Origin: Nitronereus sp964503895
Lineage (GTDB): Bacteria > Nitrospirota > Nitrospiria > Nitrospirales > UBA8639
Assembly: GCA_964503895.1 (NCBI GenBank)
Contig: CAZDCF010000004.1
Location: forward strand, 29,426-93,425
DNA: 64,000 nucleotides
Direction: 5' to 3'
In this document: one piece after another, positions 27,142-35,767 of the stretch
Layout: the number at the start of each line of letters is the position of its first letter
Numbering within the stretch: position 1 is the first letter of the stretch
Position numbers and translations under genes: made by a program
The notes under the pieces: model-generated
The model's database searches: none
Seen by the model: the letters and a program-made list of their open reading frames with translations, nothing else
Told to the model about the DNA's origin: nothing

Positions 27142-29574
27142 ATGGCACAGCGACCCCGAACACCCGCAAATCGAAACACCGCCAAAGAACACTTCACAAC
27201 TGTTCCCCTTGATGAAACAACACGACAACGGTACCTGAACTACGCTCTTTCCGTCATTACTTCTCGAGCATTACCCGATGTTCGTGACGGCCTCAAGCCT
27301 GTCCAACGCCGCATTCTTTTTTCCATGTTTCACAACCATCGATTACTACCCGAGCGTCCGCCTATTAAAAGCGCAAAGGTGGTAGGATCGGTCATTGGGG
27401 AATGGCACCCGCATGGCGACTCCGCAGTTTATGACGCTATGGCGCGCATGGCACAATGGTGGTCGCTTCGTGCTCCATTGGTTGATGGACATGGAAACTT
27501 CGGTAGTCTAGACGGCGACCCACCTGCCGCATATCGGTATACCGAAGCCAAACTCACCCCAATCGCGCTCGAACTGCTTAACGAGCTCAACAAAGACACC
27601 GTTAATTTTCAAGCCAATTACGATGGCAAGGATGAAGAACCGCTGGTCCTACCTTCCCGGTTTCCGAATCTGCTCGTTAACGGCTCCACAGGCATTGCCG
27701 TGGGCATGGCCACCAACATACCGCCCCATAATCTCGGTGAAGTGATTGAAAGCGCCATTGCCTTAATCAGTGATCGCAAGATTTCGATTTCTGATCTGAT
27801 GAAATACATCAAGGGCCCCGATTTCCCCACTGGCGGAGAAATCCTCAATAGCCGAGCCGAATTAAGAGAAATTTATGAAACCGGCCAGGGGCCTGTGCGT
27901 TTGCGAGGAGAATTCAAGGTGGAACCACATAAGGGCGGGAAATCGGAAATCATCATCACTTCGATTCCCTTTGCCGTGGATAAGGCCAGCATTGTAGAAC
28001 GCATCGGCGAACTAATTGCTCTCAGAAAAATCCCACAATTAATCGATATCCGAGACGAATCCACAACAGACGTTCGGATTGCCCTGGAACTGCAAAATGA
28101 TGCTGATCCCAACTTAGCCATGGCCTATTTGTTTAAAAACACACCACTCCAAAATACTTTTTCCGTCAATCTCACGTGCTTGATTCCCAAAACAGGCGCC
28201 GCCACATCCCAGCCGCAATGCTTGAACCTAAAGAATATTCTCGAAGAATTCATTGACTTTCGCTTTAAGACAATCAAACGCCGCTATTCCTATGATCTGC
28301 GAATTCTCGAACAACGAACTCATATTCTATCAGGTTTTAAAACTATCTTTGATGCGTTAGACCAAATCCTCAAAATCATCAGGCAAAGCGATGGCAAGGC
28401 GGACTCAGCGGAAAAACTCAAACGCCATTTCCGTCTTGACGAAGTGCAAACCAATGCGATTCTGGAAACCCCAATCTATAAGCTCTCTCGCACGGAAATC
28501 AAAAAGATGTTGGATGAATTAGTGGATAAAAAGAAACAAGCCAAAGAGTTGCAAACCCTACTCACATCAAAAACAAAACTTTGGAATGCGGTAAAGAAAG
28601 AATTTCAAGAGGTCACAAAAACCTATAGAGATAAACGCCGAACCAAAGTTGGTCGACGCCAAACCGAAGAACTCGAATTCGATCCAGAAGCCTATATCGT
28701 CAAGGAAGATGCCGTTATCACAATTTCCACGGACGGCTGGATTCGTCGAGTGGGCATGGTGAAAGATTTATCGAAAGCCCGACTTCGTGAAGGTGACTCG
28801 CTTTTGGCTGCTCTCGTCGGCAGTACAGTGAACACCATCGTCTGTTTTTCCAATTTTGGAAGCGCCTATACCATTCGCGCCGGAGATATTCCGCCGGCCC
28901 GAAGTGGCTACGGTGATCCTGCCCAAAAATTGTTCAAATTCAAAGATGGGGAACGGATTATCGCGGCGTTAAGTTTGGATCCAAGATTTTATTCGGCCCC
29001 ACCCCTATCCACTAAAAAAATGGCTCGAGTGCTTCCACTATTCGACGGCACAACTGTCGGCGGAGATGCACCGGTCTCGTTGGGACAGGTGATGGCCGTA
29101 TCTTCAGCAGGCATGGGCGTACGTTTTGATTTGGCTCCCTTCAAAGAACCGTCCACTCGCCTCGGACGAAAATTCATGAAGGTTCGTGATGGCGAAGAAG
29201 TCGTAAATGTAGAGGCCATAAGCCTTGTTTCAAAAACACCCATTATCGGCGTAGTTTCACGAAAGGGACGGGTCTTGCTGTGCAAGGCAGAAGAAGTCGG
29301 GCTACTCTCAGGTCCTGGTCGGGGTGTCACTGTTATCAAACTCGATTCGTCCGATCATCTCTTGGCATCACGCCTACTTTACCAAAAAGACGATCAACTC
29401 GTGGCCCTCAAACAAGAAGGCGCCAAGTTGTCGATATCCATCAGAAAGTACCAACCCGTTGGCCGCGGAGGAAAGGGCCATACCCTTTTCAAACGGGGCA
29501 ACCTCAAAAGCGTTGAGGCCCCACCCGTCGAACTTCCTGCTCTCGATTCAGAGAACGGCAAAAACAGCAACTAA
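27142..29574 (+). CDS. parC: Type IIA DNA topoisomerase subunit A (ParC/GyrA-like)
   Basis: 810 aa breakage-rejoining subunit. It opens with the conserved LPDVRDGLKPVQRRILFSM region, has GEWHPHGDSAVYDAM, and the catalytic tyrosine is Y133 in AAYRYTEAKL. A coiled-coil (about 390-480) and a beta-pinwheel C-terminal domain follow. The pair with the downstream ATPase subunit points to topoisomerase IV-like decatenation. A GRGGKG string at residues 774-779, near the very end, recalls the gyrase GyrA box (QRRGGKG), so supercoiling activity cannot be dismissed. ParC is the working name. Confidence 0.85.
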   Translation: MAQRPRTPANRNTAKEHFTTVPLDETTRQRYLNYALSVITSRALPDVRDGLKPVQRRILFSMFHNHRLLPERPPIKSAKVVGSVIGEWHPHGDSAVYDAMARMAQWWSLRAPLVDGHGNFGSLDGDPPAAYRYTEAKLTPIALELLNELNKDTVNFQANYDGKDEEPLVLPSRFPNLLVNGSTGIAVGMATNIPPHNLGEVIESAIALISDRKISISDLMKYIKGPDFPTGGEILNSRAELREIYETGQGPVRLRGEFKVEPHKGGKSEIIITSIPFAVDKASIVERIGELIALRKIPQLIDIRDESTTDVRIALELQNDADPNLAMAYLFKNTPLQNTFSVNLTCLIPKTGAATSQPQCLNLKNILEEFIDFRFKTIKRRYSYDLRILEQRTHILSGFKTIFDALDQILKIIRQSDGKADSAEKLKRHFRLDEVQTNAILETPIYKLSRTEIKKMLDELVDKKKQAKELQTLLTSKTKLWNAVKKEFQEVTKTYRDKRRTKVGRRQTEELEFDPEAYIVKEDAVITISTDGWIRRVGMVKDLSKARLREGDSLLAALVGSTVNTIVCFSNFGSAYTIRAGDIPPARSGYGDPAQKLFKFKDGERIIAALSLDPRFYSAPPLSTKKMARVLPLFDGTTVGGDAPVSLGQVMAVSSAGMGVRFDLAPFKEPSTRLGRKFMKVRDGEEVVNVEAISLVSKTPIIGVVSRKGRVLLCKAEEVGLLSGPGRGVTVIKLDSSDHLLASRLLYQKDDQLVALKQEGAKLSISIRKYQPVGRGGKGHTLFKRGNLKSVEAPPVELPALDSENGKNSN

Positions 29575-29796
29575 GTAAATCCCTCCTACGAAATAGATCC
29601 ATCATTTCCTGGGCCCTAAGGGAAAATTCAGACCTTCCCCTTATCATCATGAACGGGCTCAAGGATCTGTTTTTGAATGCTAGAAGAAGCAACCCGATGG
29701 ATTTCGTTTTTGTGAATTCACATCGCCGCATTAAGCTGATACACTCGTCGGGGACGCCCCACTTACTTTTTCCCAACCCCCAAGTGGAAGATTTGT

Positions 29797-31728
29797 ATGG
29801 CAAAAAAATACGATGCAAGTGACATTGTTGTTTTAGAAGGCATTGAGCCGGTCAGGAAACGACCGGCGATGTATATCGGTGGAACCGATAAAACTGGCCT
29901 ACATCATCTCGTATGGGAAATTCTTGACAACGGGATCGACGAAGTGATCAACGGCTATGCTACAACAATTCTCGTCGAGCTTGATAAAAGTCGTGATGGA
30001 ATTCGCATCACAGACAATGGACGTGGGATTCCTATTGATCAACACAAGAAATATAAAAAATCTGCATTAGAAATTATCATGACTACACTGCATGCCGGTG
30101 GGAAATTTAAAACCGGCAGTTACATCCACTCCGGTGGATTGCACGGTGTAGGTGCTTCCGTGGTTAATGCATTATCCAAACATATGACCGTGACGGTAAA
30201 GCGTGATGGCCGGGAATGGATACAATCCTATCAGGCTGGCAAACCTGAGAGCCCAGTCAAGAAGGGCGGAACGATTCGCGGCACGGGCACATCTGTATAT
30301 TTTCGACCAGACCATTTAATCTTCAACAAAAACACTCTGTTTGATCCCGGCCTATTAAGAGAGACTTTGGAAGCCAGGTCCTACCTTCACAAGGGCTTAA
30401 AAATTACCTTTAAGGATGGGACCACGGGACAAACACATCAATTTTTTCATGAGCAAGGCATTCAAGAATACCTCACGAAGCTCGTTAAAGATCGAGGCAG
30501 AAAACCAACCGCTGAGTTTGTTTTTTATGTCTATCGAAAAATCGATGAAAACGGAGGCAATGGCGAAGGCTTCGCCATGGAAGTTGCGTTGCAATGGACG
30601 AATGAGCCAGCAGAATACATTCGCAGTTATGTGAATGGCATAGCAACAAACAGTGGCGGCACACATGAATTGGGATTGCGCGGTGGAATTGTCAAAGCCG
30701 TGCGTAATTACATGGACACCCACAACCTCACACCTAAAGGTCTTACCATTCAGGCTGAAGATATTCGAGAAGGGCTTGCTTGCGTCTTAAGCATGCTTAT
30801 TATGAATCCCCAATTCCAAGGTCAAACCAAAGATCGCTTAAACAACCAAGAAGTCCAGGGAATGGTTGACAATACACTACGTCCGGCCCTAGAGAATTTT
30901 TTGAACGTGAATAAATCAATAGCCGAGACTTTGGTGGGACGTATGATTCTCGCGGCCCGTGCCCGAGAAGCTTCTCGTGAAGCGTCGAAAGCAGTGATGC
31001 GAAAATCTGCCGTGAGCCATCGCTTAAACTTACCTGGCAAACTTGCGGATTGCCAAAGCACCGATCCAGGTGTCAGTGAACTATTTGTGGTCGAAGGAGA
31101 TTCAGCAGGAGGCACAGCCAAACAGGGACGCAACCTTAAAACCCAAGCCATCTTCCCTATTCGCGGCAAGGTGTTGAATACTGAGGAACTCACATTAGGT
31201 AAAGTGGTGGAAAATAAAGAACTTGCGGATTTAGTGAAAGTATTAGGTTGCGGGATCGGCAAAGATTTTGATCTACGAAAACTTCGCTATCACAAGATCA
31301 TTTTGTTAATGGATGCCGATATCGACGGCTACCACATCTGCACCCTGCTTCTCACTTTTTTCTTCCGGCATTTGCCTGAACTCATCAAGCACGGGCACAT
31401 GTTTATTGCTCAGCCACCGCTATACCGCATTGACATTGGCAAATACGTACATTGGGCCGGATCGGATGAAGAAAAAGAACGTATTTTGTCTGAAACTCGT
31501 TCCAAGTCCAAACCTACCATTAGTCGTTTCAAAGGCCTTGGCGAAATGTTCCCGCAACAATTAAAAGAAACCACTCTCAATCCTGCTACGCGACAACTTC
31601 TCAAAGTCAAATTGCAAGATGAACTCCACACTGACCGTACCTTCCATGACCTCATGGGCAAACGCACAGAAGCTCGCTACGAATTTTTGATGGCAAATGC
31701 AACACTAGCGAATAATTTGGATGTGTAA
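29797..31728 (+). CDS. parE: Type IIA DNA topoisomerase subunit B (ParE/GyrB-like)
   Basis: 643 aa ATPase subunit. Starting residues KKYDASDIVVLEGIEPVRKR and MYIGG are the GyrB/ParE beginning. The GHKL ATP site shows ILDNGIDEV, ITDNGRGIPID and GGLHGVGASVVNALS. The Toprim domain shows LFVVEGDSAGGTAKQGR and LLMDADIDGYHI. The length is that of short ParE/GyrB without the large insert of enterobacterial GyrB. It lies 222 nt after the A subunit on the same strand. Confidence 0.9.
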   Translation: MAKKYDASDIVVLEGIEPVRKRPAMYIGGTDKTGLHHLVWEILDNGIDEVINGYATTILVELDKSRDGIRITDNGRGIPIDQHKKYKKSALEIIMTTLHAGGKFKTGSYIHSGGLHGVGASVVNALSKHMTVTVKRDGREWIQSYQAGKPESPVKKGGTIRGTGTSVYFRPDHLIFNKNTLFDPGLLRETLEARSYLHKGLKITFKDGTTGQTHQFFHEQGIQEYLTKLVKDRGRKPTAEFVFYVYRKIDENGGNGEGFAMEVALQWTNEPAEYIRSYVNGIATNSGGTHELGLRGGIVKAVRNYMDTHNLTPKGLTIQAEDIREGLACVLSMLIMNPQFQGQTKDRLNNQEVQGMVDNTLRPALENFLNVNKSIAETLVGRMILAARAREASREASKAVMRKSAVSHRLNLPGKLADCQSTDPGVSELFVVEGDSAGGTAKQGRNLKTQAIFPIRGKVLNTEELTLGKVVENKELADLVKVLGCGIGKDFDLRKLRYHKIILLMDADIDGYHICTLLLTFFFRHLPELIKHGHMFIAQPPLYRIDIGKYVHWAGSDEEKERILSETRSKSKPTISRFKGLGEMFPQQLKETTLNPATRQLLKVKLQDELHTDRTFHDLMGKRTEARYEFLMANATLANNLDV

Positions 31729-31956
31729 ACAAATCACTGAGCGTTTAGGGAAACGAATCGGCTAGATATTTTTCTCATTATACAATTTCTCTTAGCGTCA
31801 TTCGCCCACCGATAAATCTCCTCTCTAGAAAACTACCGCCGTCAAACAACCAAACTGGATTCCCAATTAAAGAGACCTAGGAATGACTGAATTGTTCTCC
31901 AAGGTTCACTGCATCACTTTGTAAGGAGGAGCCAGAAGAGGTAGAATCTCCGCAGC

Positions 31957-33651
31957 ATGGATCCTCTCGAAATCGTCAAGCAATATCATAAACAAACCAA
32001 ACATGAATTTAATCGATATGCTCGATCTCTTGGGTATATGGATTGGGCCAATCAGCCTGACCCGTTTCGCAGATATGAGGAGGCACCGCTTATTAGATTG
32101 CCCCTATTAACCGCCGAAGATGAACCAACCTCTCCTTCTTATGACTCGCTCTATTCATCAGAAACTATTCTCTCTCAATCGGTAAATCTCAATAGCCTCT
32201 CTCGATTCTTTGAATACAGTCTGTCGATTACGGCCTGGAAAGAATATGGTGGAAACCGCTGGGCACTGCGCTCAAATCCTTCAAGCGGCAATCTACATCC
32301 AACGGAAGGATATTTGCTTATCAGGAAAAAAGAAGGCTTACCTCTTGAACCAGGTCTGTATCATTACGCACCCAAGGAACACGGCCTGGAGTATCGAATG
32401 AAAGGCGAGAACAAATATATTGAGAATTTGCTTAAGCCCTTTCCTTTGCAATCATTTCTTATAGGATTAAGCTCTATTCACTGGCGTGAGGCTTGGAAAT
32501 ATGGCGAGCGGGCATTTCGCTATTGCCAACATGATATTGGCCATGCAATTGGCACACTGAGGATTGCCGCTACAACATTGGGATGGCGCGTTACAATTCT
32601 TTCGGGATTGGATGATAGAGCGGTCGGGACTCTCCTTGGACTGAATCGTCTTCATGAGTTTGAACAGACTGAACCTGAATTTCCAGAATTGATTTGTGTG
32701 GTATTTCCCGATGAGGCCTCTCAATTAGAAACCATACCCCTCTCACTTGATGAAGCGGCTATCGAAAGATGTGCACAAGGACACTGGCAAGGCAAGCCCT
32801 GTCGGTTGAGTCGCGATAATCCGATCCCTTGGGAAATTATTGATGAGGTAACTAAGGCATCTTGGAAGCACTCTGAGGATCAAATTCTTCTCGCCCTTCC
32901 CCCCCCTTCGTCAAAACCTCACAACAAACCCAGGACGAAAGACCGTGAAGAAATCTCCGCGTACCAGATCATTCACCAACGACGTAGTGCTGTATCGTTT
33001 GACGGAATCACCTCAATAGCGGCCAATCAATTTTTTACCATGCTGGAACGAGTCTTTCCAGAGCCTAAACTTCCCGTAAGCCAACGACCGATGCCATGGG
33101 ATTTAATTGCTTGGGAACCAGCAATTCATCTTGCGTTATTTGTTCACCGGGTGGAAGGACTCTTGCCCGGCATGTACATGTTTCTTCGAAACTCGCACAT
33201 CAAGGATGCTTTTCAATCATCCATGCATAAGCAATTCATCTGGACGACTCCGAAAAATTGCCCAACAAGCTTTCCCTTATATCTTTTGGAAAGTGGAAAC
33301 GCCCAAAACCTGGCCACACAGGTCAGTTGTGGGCAAGAGATCGCCGGCCAAAGCGCGTTTTCATTGGGAATGATTGCTGAGTTTGATGCCTCGCTTGAAA
33401 AACATGGTCCGTGGTTTTACAAGCGGCTCTTTTGGGAAGCTGGACTTGTTGGACAAGTGCTGTATCTCGAAGCCGAGGCAGCTGGCATACGTTCCACCGG
33501 CATTGGATGTTTTTCCGATGATCCAGTTCATCGGCTACTTGGGTGGTATCCCAACACACAATTTCAATCGTTGTATCACTTCACAGTTGGTGGACCAGTT
33601 GAAGACCATCGACTCACAACATTGCCACCCTATACTGGTCATGTGACTTAA
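31957..33651 (+). CDS. SagB/ThcOx-type nitroreductase-family protein, tandem domains
   Basis: 564 aa with two nitroreductase-like halves. The first carries RSNPSSGNLHPTEGYLLIRK, the FMN-binding signature of SagB-type oxidases; the second (from about residue 325) has IIHQRRSAVSFDG and LEAEAAGIRSTGIGCFSDD. SagB proteins oxidise azoline rings in thiazole/oxazole peptides, but stand-alone tandem forms occur widely without such clusters, and no cyclodehydratase or precursor gene is visible here, so the substrate is unknown. The upstream AAGGAGGAG is too far away, and an in-frame stop blocks a longer start. Confidence 0.82.
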   Translation: MDPLEIVKQYHKQTKHEFNRYARSLGYMDWANQPDPFRRYEEAPLIRLPLLTAEDEPTSPSYDSLYSSETILSQSVNLNSLSRFFEYSLSITAWKEYGGNRWALRSNPSSGNLHPTEGYLLIRKKEGLPLEPGLYHYAPKEHGLEYRMKGENKYIENLLKPFPLQSFLIGLSSIHWREAWKYGERAFRYCQHDIGHAIGTLRIAATTLGWRVTILSGLDDRAVGTLLGLNRLHEFEQTEPEFPELICVVFPDEASQLETIPLSLDEAAIERCAQGHWQGKPCRLSRDNPIPWEIIDEVTKASWKHSEDQILLALPPPSSKPHNKPRTKDREEISAYQIIHQRRSAVSFDGITSIAANQFFTMLERVFPEPKLPVSQRPMPWDLIAWEPAIHLALFVHRVEGLLPGMYMFLRNSHIKDAFQSSMHKQFIWTTPKNCPTSFPLYLLESGNAQNLATQVSCGQEIAGQSAFSLGMIAEFDASLEKHGPWFYKRLFWEAGLVGQVLYLEAEAAGIRSTGIGCFSDDPVHRLLGWYPNTQFQSLYHFTVGGPVEDHRLTTLPPYTGHVT

Positions 33652-33663
33652 GATGTTACGTTT

Positions 33664-33677
33664 TCGAGCTAGCTCGA
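33664..33677. repeat. Perfect 14-bp palindrome after the SagB-type gene
   Basis: TCGAGCTAGCTCGA is its own reverse complement and lies 12 nt after the stop codon. It has no T-run, so it is not an evident terminator; it may be a protein-binding site or chance. Confidence 0.35.
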
Positions 33678-33841
33678 GGAATCTCTTGCAGTCACCCCAT
33701 GTAATAGGGTAGGGTATTTCCCTAACCAATTTAACAGAACGTCTTCTCGTCAACTCCAAGACGAACCCGGGCCGGTTAAACGGGACACCGAATACCAGAC
33801 AGCAGATTAATGCAGGGGTTTACAAATAAAAGGAGGAAATC

Positions 33842-33931
33842 ATGAATCCATTAGATTCGATCCCTGGGACTATCGCGGCAGGGTTCGTACTGACCGTCGT
33901 GTTGTATTTTGTGGTAAAAATGCTTATGTAA
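33842..33931 (+). CDS. 29-residue single-helix membrane peptide
   Basis: MNPLDSIPGTIAAGF followed by VLTVVLYFVVKMLM encodes one transmembrane helix with a Lys near its cytoplasmic end. AAAAGGAGGAAATC directly before the ATG is an excellent ribosome binding site, which makes a real gene likely despite the size. It lies 51 nt before the PuuD-like membrane protein gene on the same strand and may be a small accessory subunit of it. It is too short for family assignment. Confidence 0.65.
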   Translation: MNPLDSIPGTIAAGFVLTVVLYFVVKMLM

Positions 33932-33982
33932 TTTCGCCATACACTATCTTATCGAACTGACTCCAACGAAAGAGGATTGGCT

Positions 33983-34465
33983 ATGGAAAGCTTTTTAGCA
34001 TGGGGACATTATCTTACCGGTATTACATGGATTGGAATTTTGTATTATTTCAATTTCATCCAAGTGCCATTTCTTGGCAAGGTGACACCGGAAACTAAAG
34101 CTGAAGCATTCAGACATTTGGTCCCGAATGCCCTCTGGTGGTTTCGGTGGGGAGCCCTGGGCACCTGGCTCTTTGGCGCAGTGTTGTTAATGACCCAACA
34201 CCGATTCGGTTCGGCATTTGCCCTTGAAGGACAAGATGCCGTTATTGGCATGGGGGCCTGGCTGGGAACCATCATGCTGTTTAATGTCTGGGGCATTATT
34301 TGGCCCAACCAAAAAAAGGTATTAGGCATCAAAGAAGCGACTGCAGATGAAAAAAAAGTTTCTGCCCGCACGGCACTGCTGGCTTCTCGCACCAACACCA
34401 TGCTTTCAATACCCATGCTCTTTTTCATGGCTAATTCTGGACATGCATCAGGCCTATTTAACTAG
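33983..34465 (+). CDS. Membrane protein related to the urate hydroxylase PuuD membrane domain
   Basis: 160 aa, four hydrophobic segments. GHYLTGITWIGILYYFNFIQ, HLVPNALWWFRWGALGTWLF and LFNVWGIIWPNQKKVLG match the membrane part of PuuD-like proteins, where conserved His and Trp residues are thought to hold haem. There is no cytochrome c domain here. The ATG at 33983 with AGAGGA was preferred to a TTG 6 nt upstream. In autotrophs such proteins likely serve respiration rather than urate metabolism (inference). A 29-residue membrane peptide precedes it and PerR follows. Confidence 0.75.
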   Translation: MESFLAWGHYLTGITWIGILYYFNFIQVPFLGKVTPETKAEAFRHLVPNALWWFRWGALGTWLFGAVLLMTQHRFGSAFALEGQDAVIGMGAWLGTIMLFNVWGIIWPNQKKVLGIKEATADEKKVSARTALLASRTNTMLSIPMLFFMANSGHASGLFN

Positions 34466-34559
34466 GCACTTCTTGGGAAGGGCCAGTGACTCATAGCCCT
34501 TCCCTGCTCTCCTCCCACCACCACATCGCGCTTGCTTCACTTTTTCATTGCTAATCCAC

Positions 34560-34588
34560 TTGACGAAACTAAGAATGCCTGCTATTTA
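34560..34588 (+). promoter_or_regulatory. Promoter of the perR-like gene
   Basis: TTGACG and TATTTA lie 17 nt apart, close to the sigma-70 consensus, with the coding start 26 nt beyond. The -10 box runs into the inverted repeat at 34586-34602. Confidence 0.65.
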
Positions 34589-34602
34589 GTAATTATTCCT
34601 AA
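34586..34602 (+). promoter_or_regulatory. Possible PerR/Fur operator
   Basis: TTAGTAATTATTCCTAA has the symmetrical pattern TTA-nn-AAT-T-ATT-nn-TAA, which resembles the PerR box TTATAATnATTATAA with one extra base in each arm. It overlaps the -10 box of the regulator's own promoter, the usual place for autorepression. Confidence 0.5.
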
Positions 34603-34613
34603 CAAGGACTCTC

Positions 34614-35051
34614 ATGACAATTTCCCAAGACACAATTCGCTCTAAATTTAAAGCCTGTGGCCTAAAAGTCACCCCTCAACGGACAGCGATTTATAAGGCG
34701 CTGGCGGAAACCACCAGTCACCCCACGGCAGAAACTCTATTCCAACACGTCTCCCAAGAGTATCCCATGATTTCACTAAACACGGTGTATTACACCCTTT
34801 CAACATTGAAAGACGCTGGCCTACTTAAGGAAGTGAATTATTGGCACGATGGAGCTCGGTTTGACGCGAATGTTGCCCCGCACCATCATCTGATTTGTTT
34901 GGAATGCCGAGCTATTTTTGATATTGAAGATCGAGCCTTAAACCAAATCCAGTACAAGGCCAAGCTTCCCAAGAATTTTCAAGTCCTGAGCCATCAGGTT
35001 GAGTTTTACGGCTGCTGTAAGTCATGCCAAAAAACAAAAATTCGGAAATAA
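34614..35051 (+). CDS. perR: Fur-family transcriptional regulator, PerR-like
   Basis: 145 aa. An N-terminal winged helix (LKVTPQRTAIYKALAETTSHPTAE, LNTVYYTLSTLKDAGL) is followed by the metal-binding dimerisation domain with APHHHLICLECRAIFDIED and GCCKSC. The two CxxC pairs form the structural zinc site; the His-rich motif binds the regulatory metal. PerR rather than Fur is inferred from the direct neighbours rubrerythrin, CCG protein and DUF3501, all linked to peroxide stress. AAGGA precedes the ATG. A likely operator overlaps its promoter. Confidence 0.88.
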   Translation: MTISQDTIRSKFKACGLKVTPQRTAIYKALAETTSHPTAETLFQHVSQEYPMISLNTVYYTLSTLKDAGLLKEVNYWHDGARFDANVAPHHHLICLECRAIFDIEDRALNQIQYKAKLPKNFQVLSHQVEFYGCCKSCQKTKIRK

Positions 35052-35096
35052 TTTAGTTCTCTCGTTTAAGCCATAAACTTTCAAAAGGAGGAACCC

Positions 35097-35522
35097 ATGG
35101 GCGGTCTTAAAGGAACGAAGAGTCACGAAAATTTGAAGGCAGCATTTGCTGGCGAATCGCAAGCTAACCGGCGCTACTTGTACTTTGCACGCCGTGCCGA
35201 CATTGAAGGGTACACCGATGTGGGCGGTCTTTTCCGTGATACATCTGAGGCTGAAACTGGTCACGCCTTTGGCCATTTAGATTTTCTCAAAGAAGTCGGT
35301 GACCCAGCCACAGATGAACCCATTGGCAACACCGAAGCCAATCTCAAAGCCTCCATTGAGGGCGAAACCTACGAATACACCCAGATGTACCCAGGAATGG
35401 CCAAAACAGCCCGTGAAGAAGGCTTTGAAGAATTGGCTGAATGGTTTGAAACCTTAGCTAAAGCTGAACGCTCTCATGCCAATCGATTCACCAAAGGCTT
35501 GGAATCGCTGAAGGACGCGTAA
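35097..35522 (+). CDS. Rubrerythrin-type diiron protein without rubredoxin domain
   Basis: 141 aa four-helix-bundle protein. Helices carry the diiron ligands, visible as FAGESQANRRYLYFAR, ETGHAFGHLDFLKE, EGETYEYTQMY and AKAERSHANRF. Rubrerythrins reduce hydrogen peroxide to water. The usual C-terminal rubredoxin electron donor is absent; a rubredoxin-like module occurs elsewhere in this window (in the gene at 57453). A GGAGG site precedes the ATG. It lies 45 nt after perR and ends in a clear terminator, so the pair is one transcript. Confidence 0.93.
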   Translation: MGGLKGTKSHENLKAAFAGESQANRRYLYFARRADIEGYTDVGGLFRDTSEAETGHAFGHLDFLKEVGDPATDEPIGNTEANLKASIEGETYEYTQMYPGMAKTAREEGFEELAEWFETLAKAERSHANRFTKGLESLKDA

Positions 35523-35538
35523 CGGGTTTTTGTTTGTT

Positions 35539-35573
35539 GAAGCGGAGCAGGGATGCCGCTTCGCTTTTGTTTT
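35539..35573 (+). terminator. Intrinsic terminator after rubrerythrin
   Basis: GAAGCGG and CCGCTTC form a 7-bp stem with a 10-nt loop and are followed by GCTTTTGTTTT. It separates the perR-rubrerythrin unit from the CCG-domain gene. Confidence 0.85.
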
Positions 35574-35685
35574 CTTCAGATTGCCAAATCCTAATTTCAT
35601 CTCCTTACAAAGGGGAGGCTTAAGGTGGGATAGAATCAGTAGAAGAAACAAATGACCAAACTGGAACTGGGACCTCTATCCACCC

Positions 35686-35701
35686 TACCCCCAAGGGGGT
35701 A
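35686..35701. promoter_or_regulatory. Perfect 16-bp inverted repeat upstream of the CCG-domain gene
   Basis: TACCCCC-AA-GGGGGTA lies 66 nt before the start at 35768. The strong G/C arms with exact symmetry suggest an operator or an mRNA hairpin. No T-run follows, so it is not a terminator. Confidence 0.5.
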
Positions 35702-35767
35702 TTCCATAGTGAACAACTCATAACCATTCTTCGCAAGAAACGGTAACTATACTTTTAGGTTTAGAAA

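Noticed and set aside
35052..35096. PerR box before rubrerythrin
   Set aside because: AT-rich but without a clear inverted repeat like that at 34586-34602; co-transcription from perR is sufficient.
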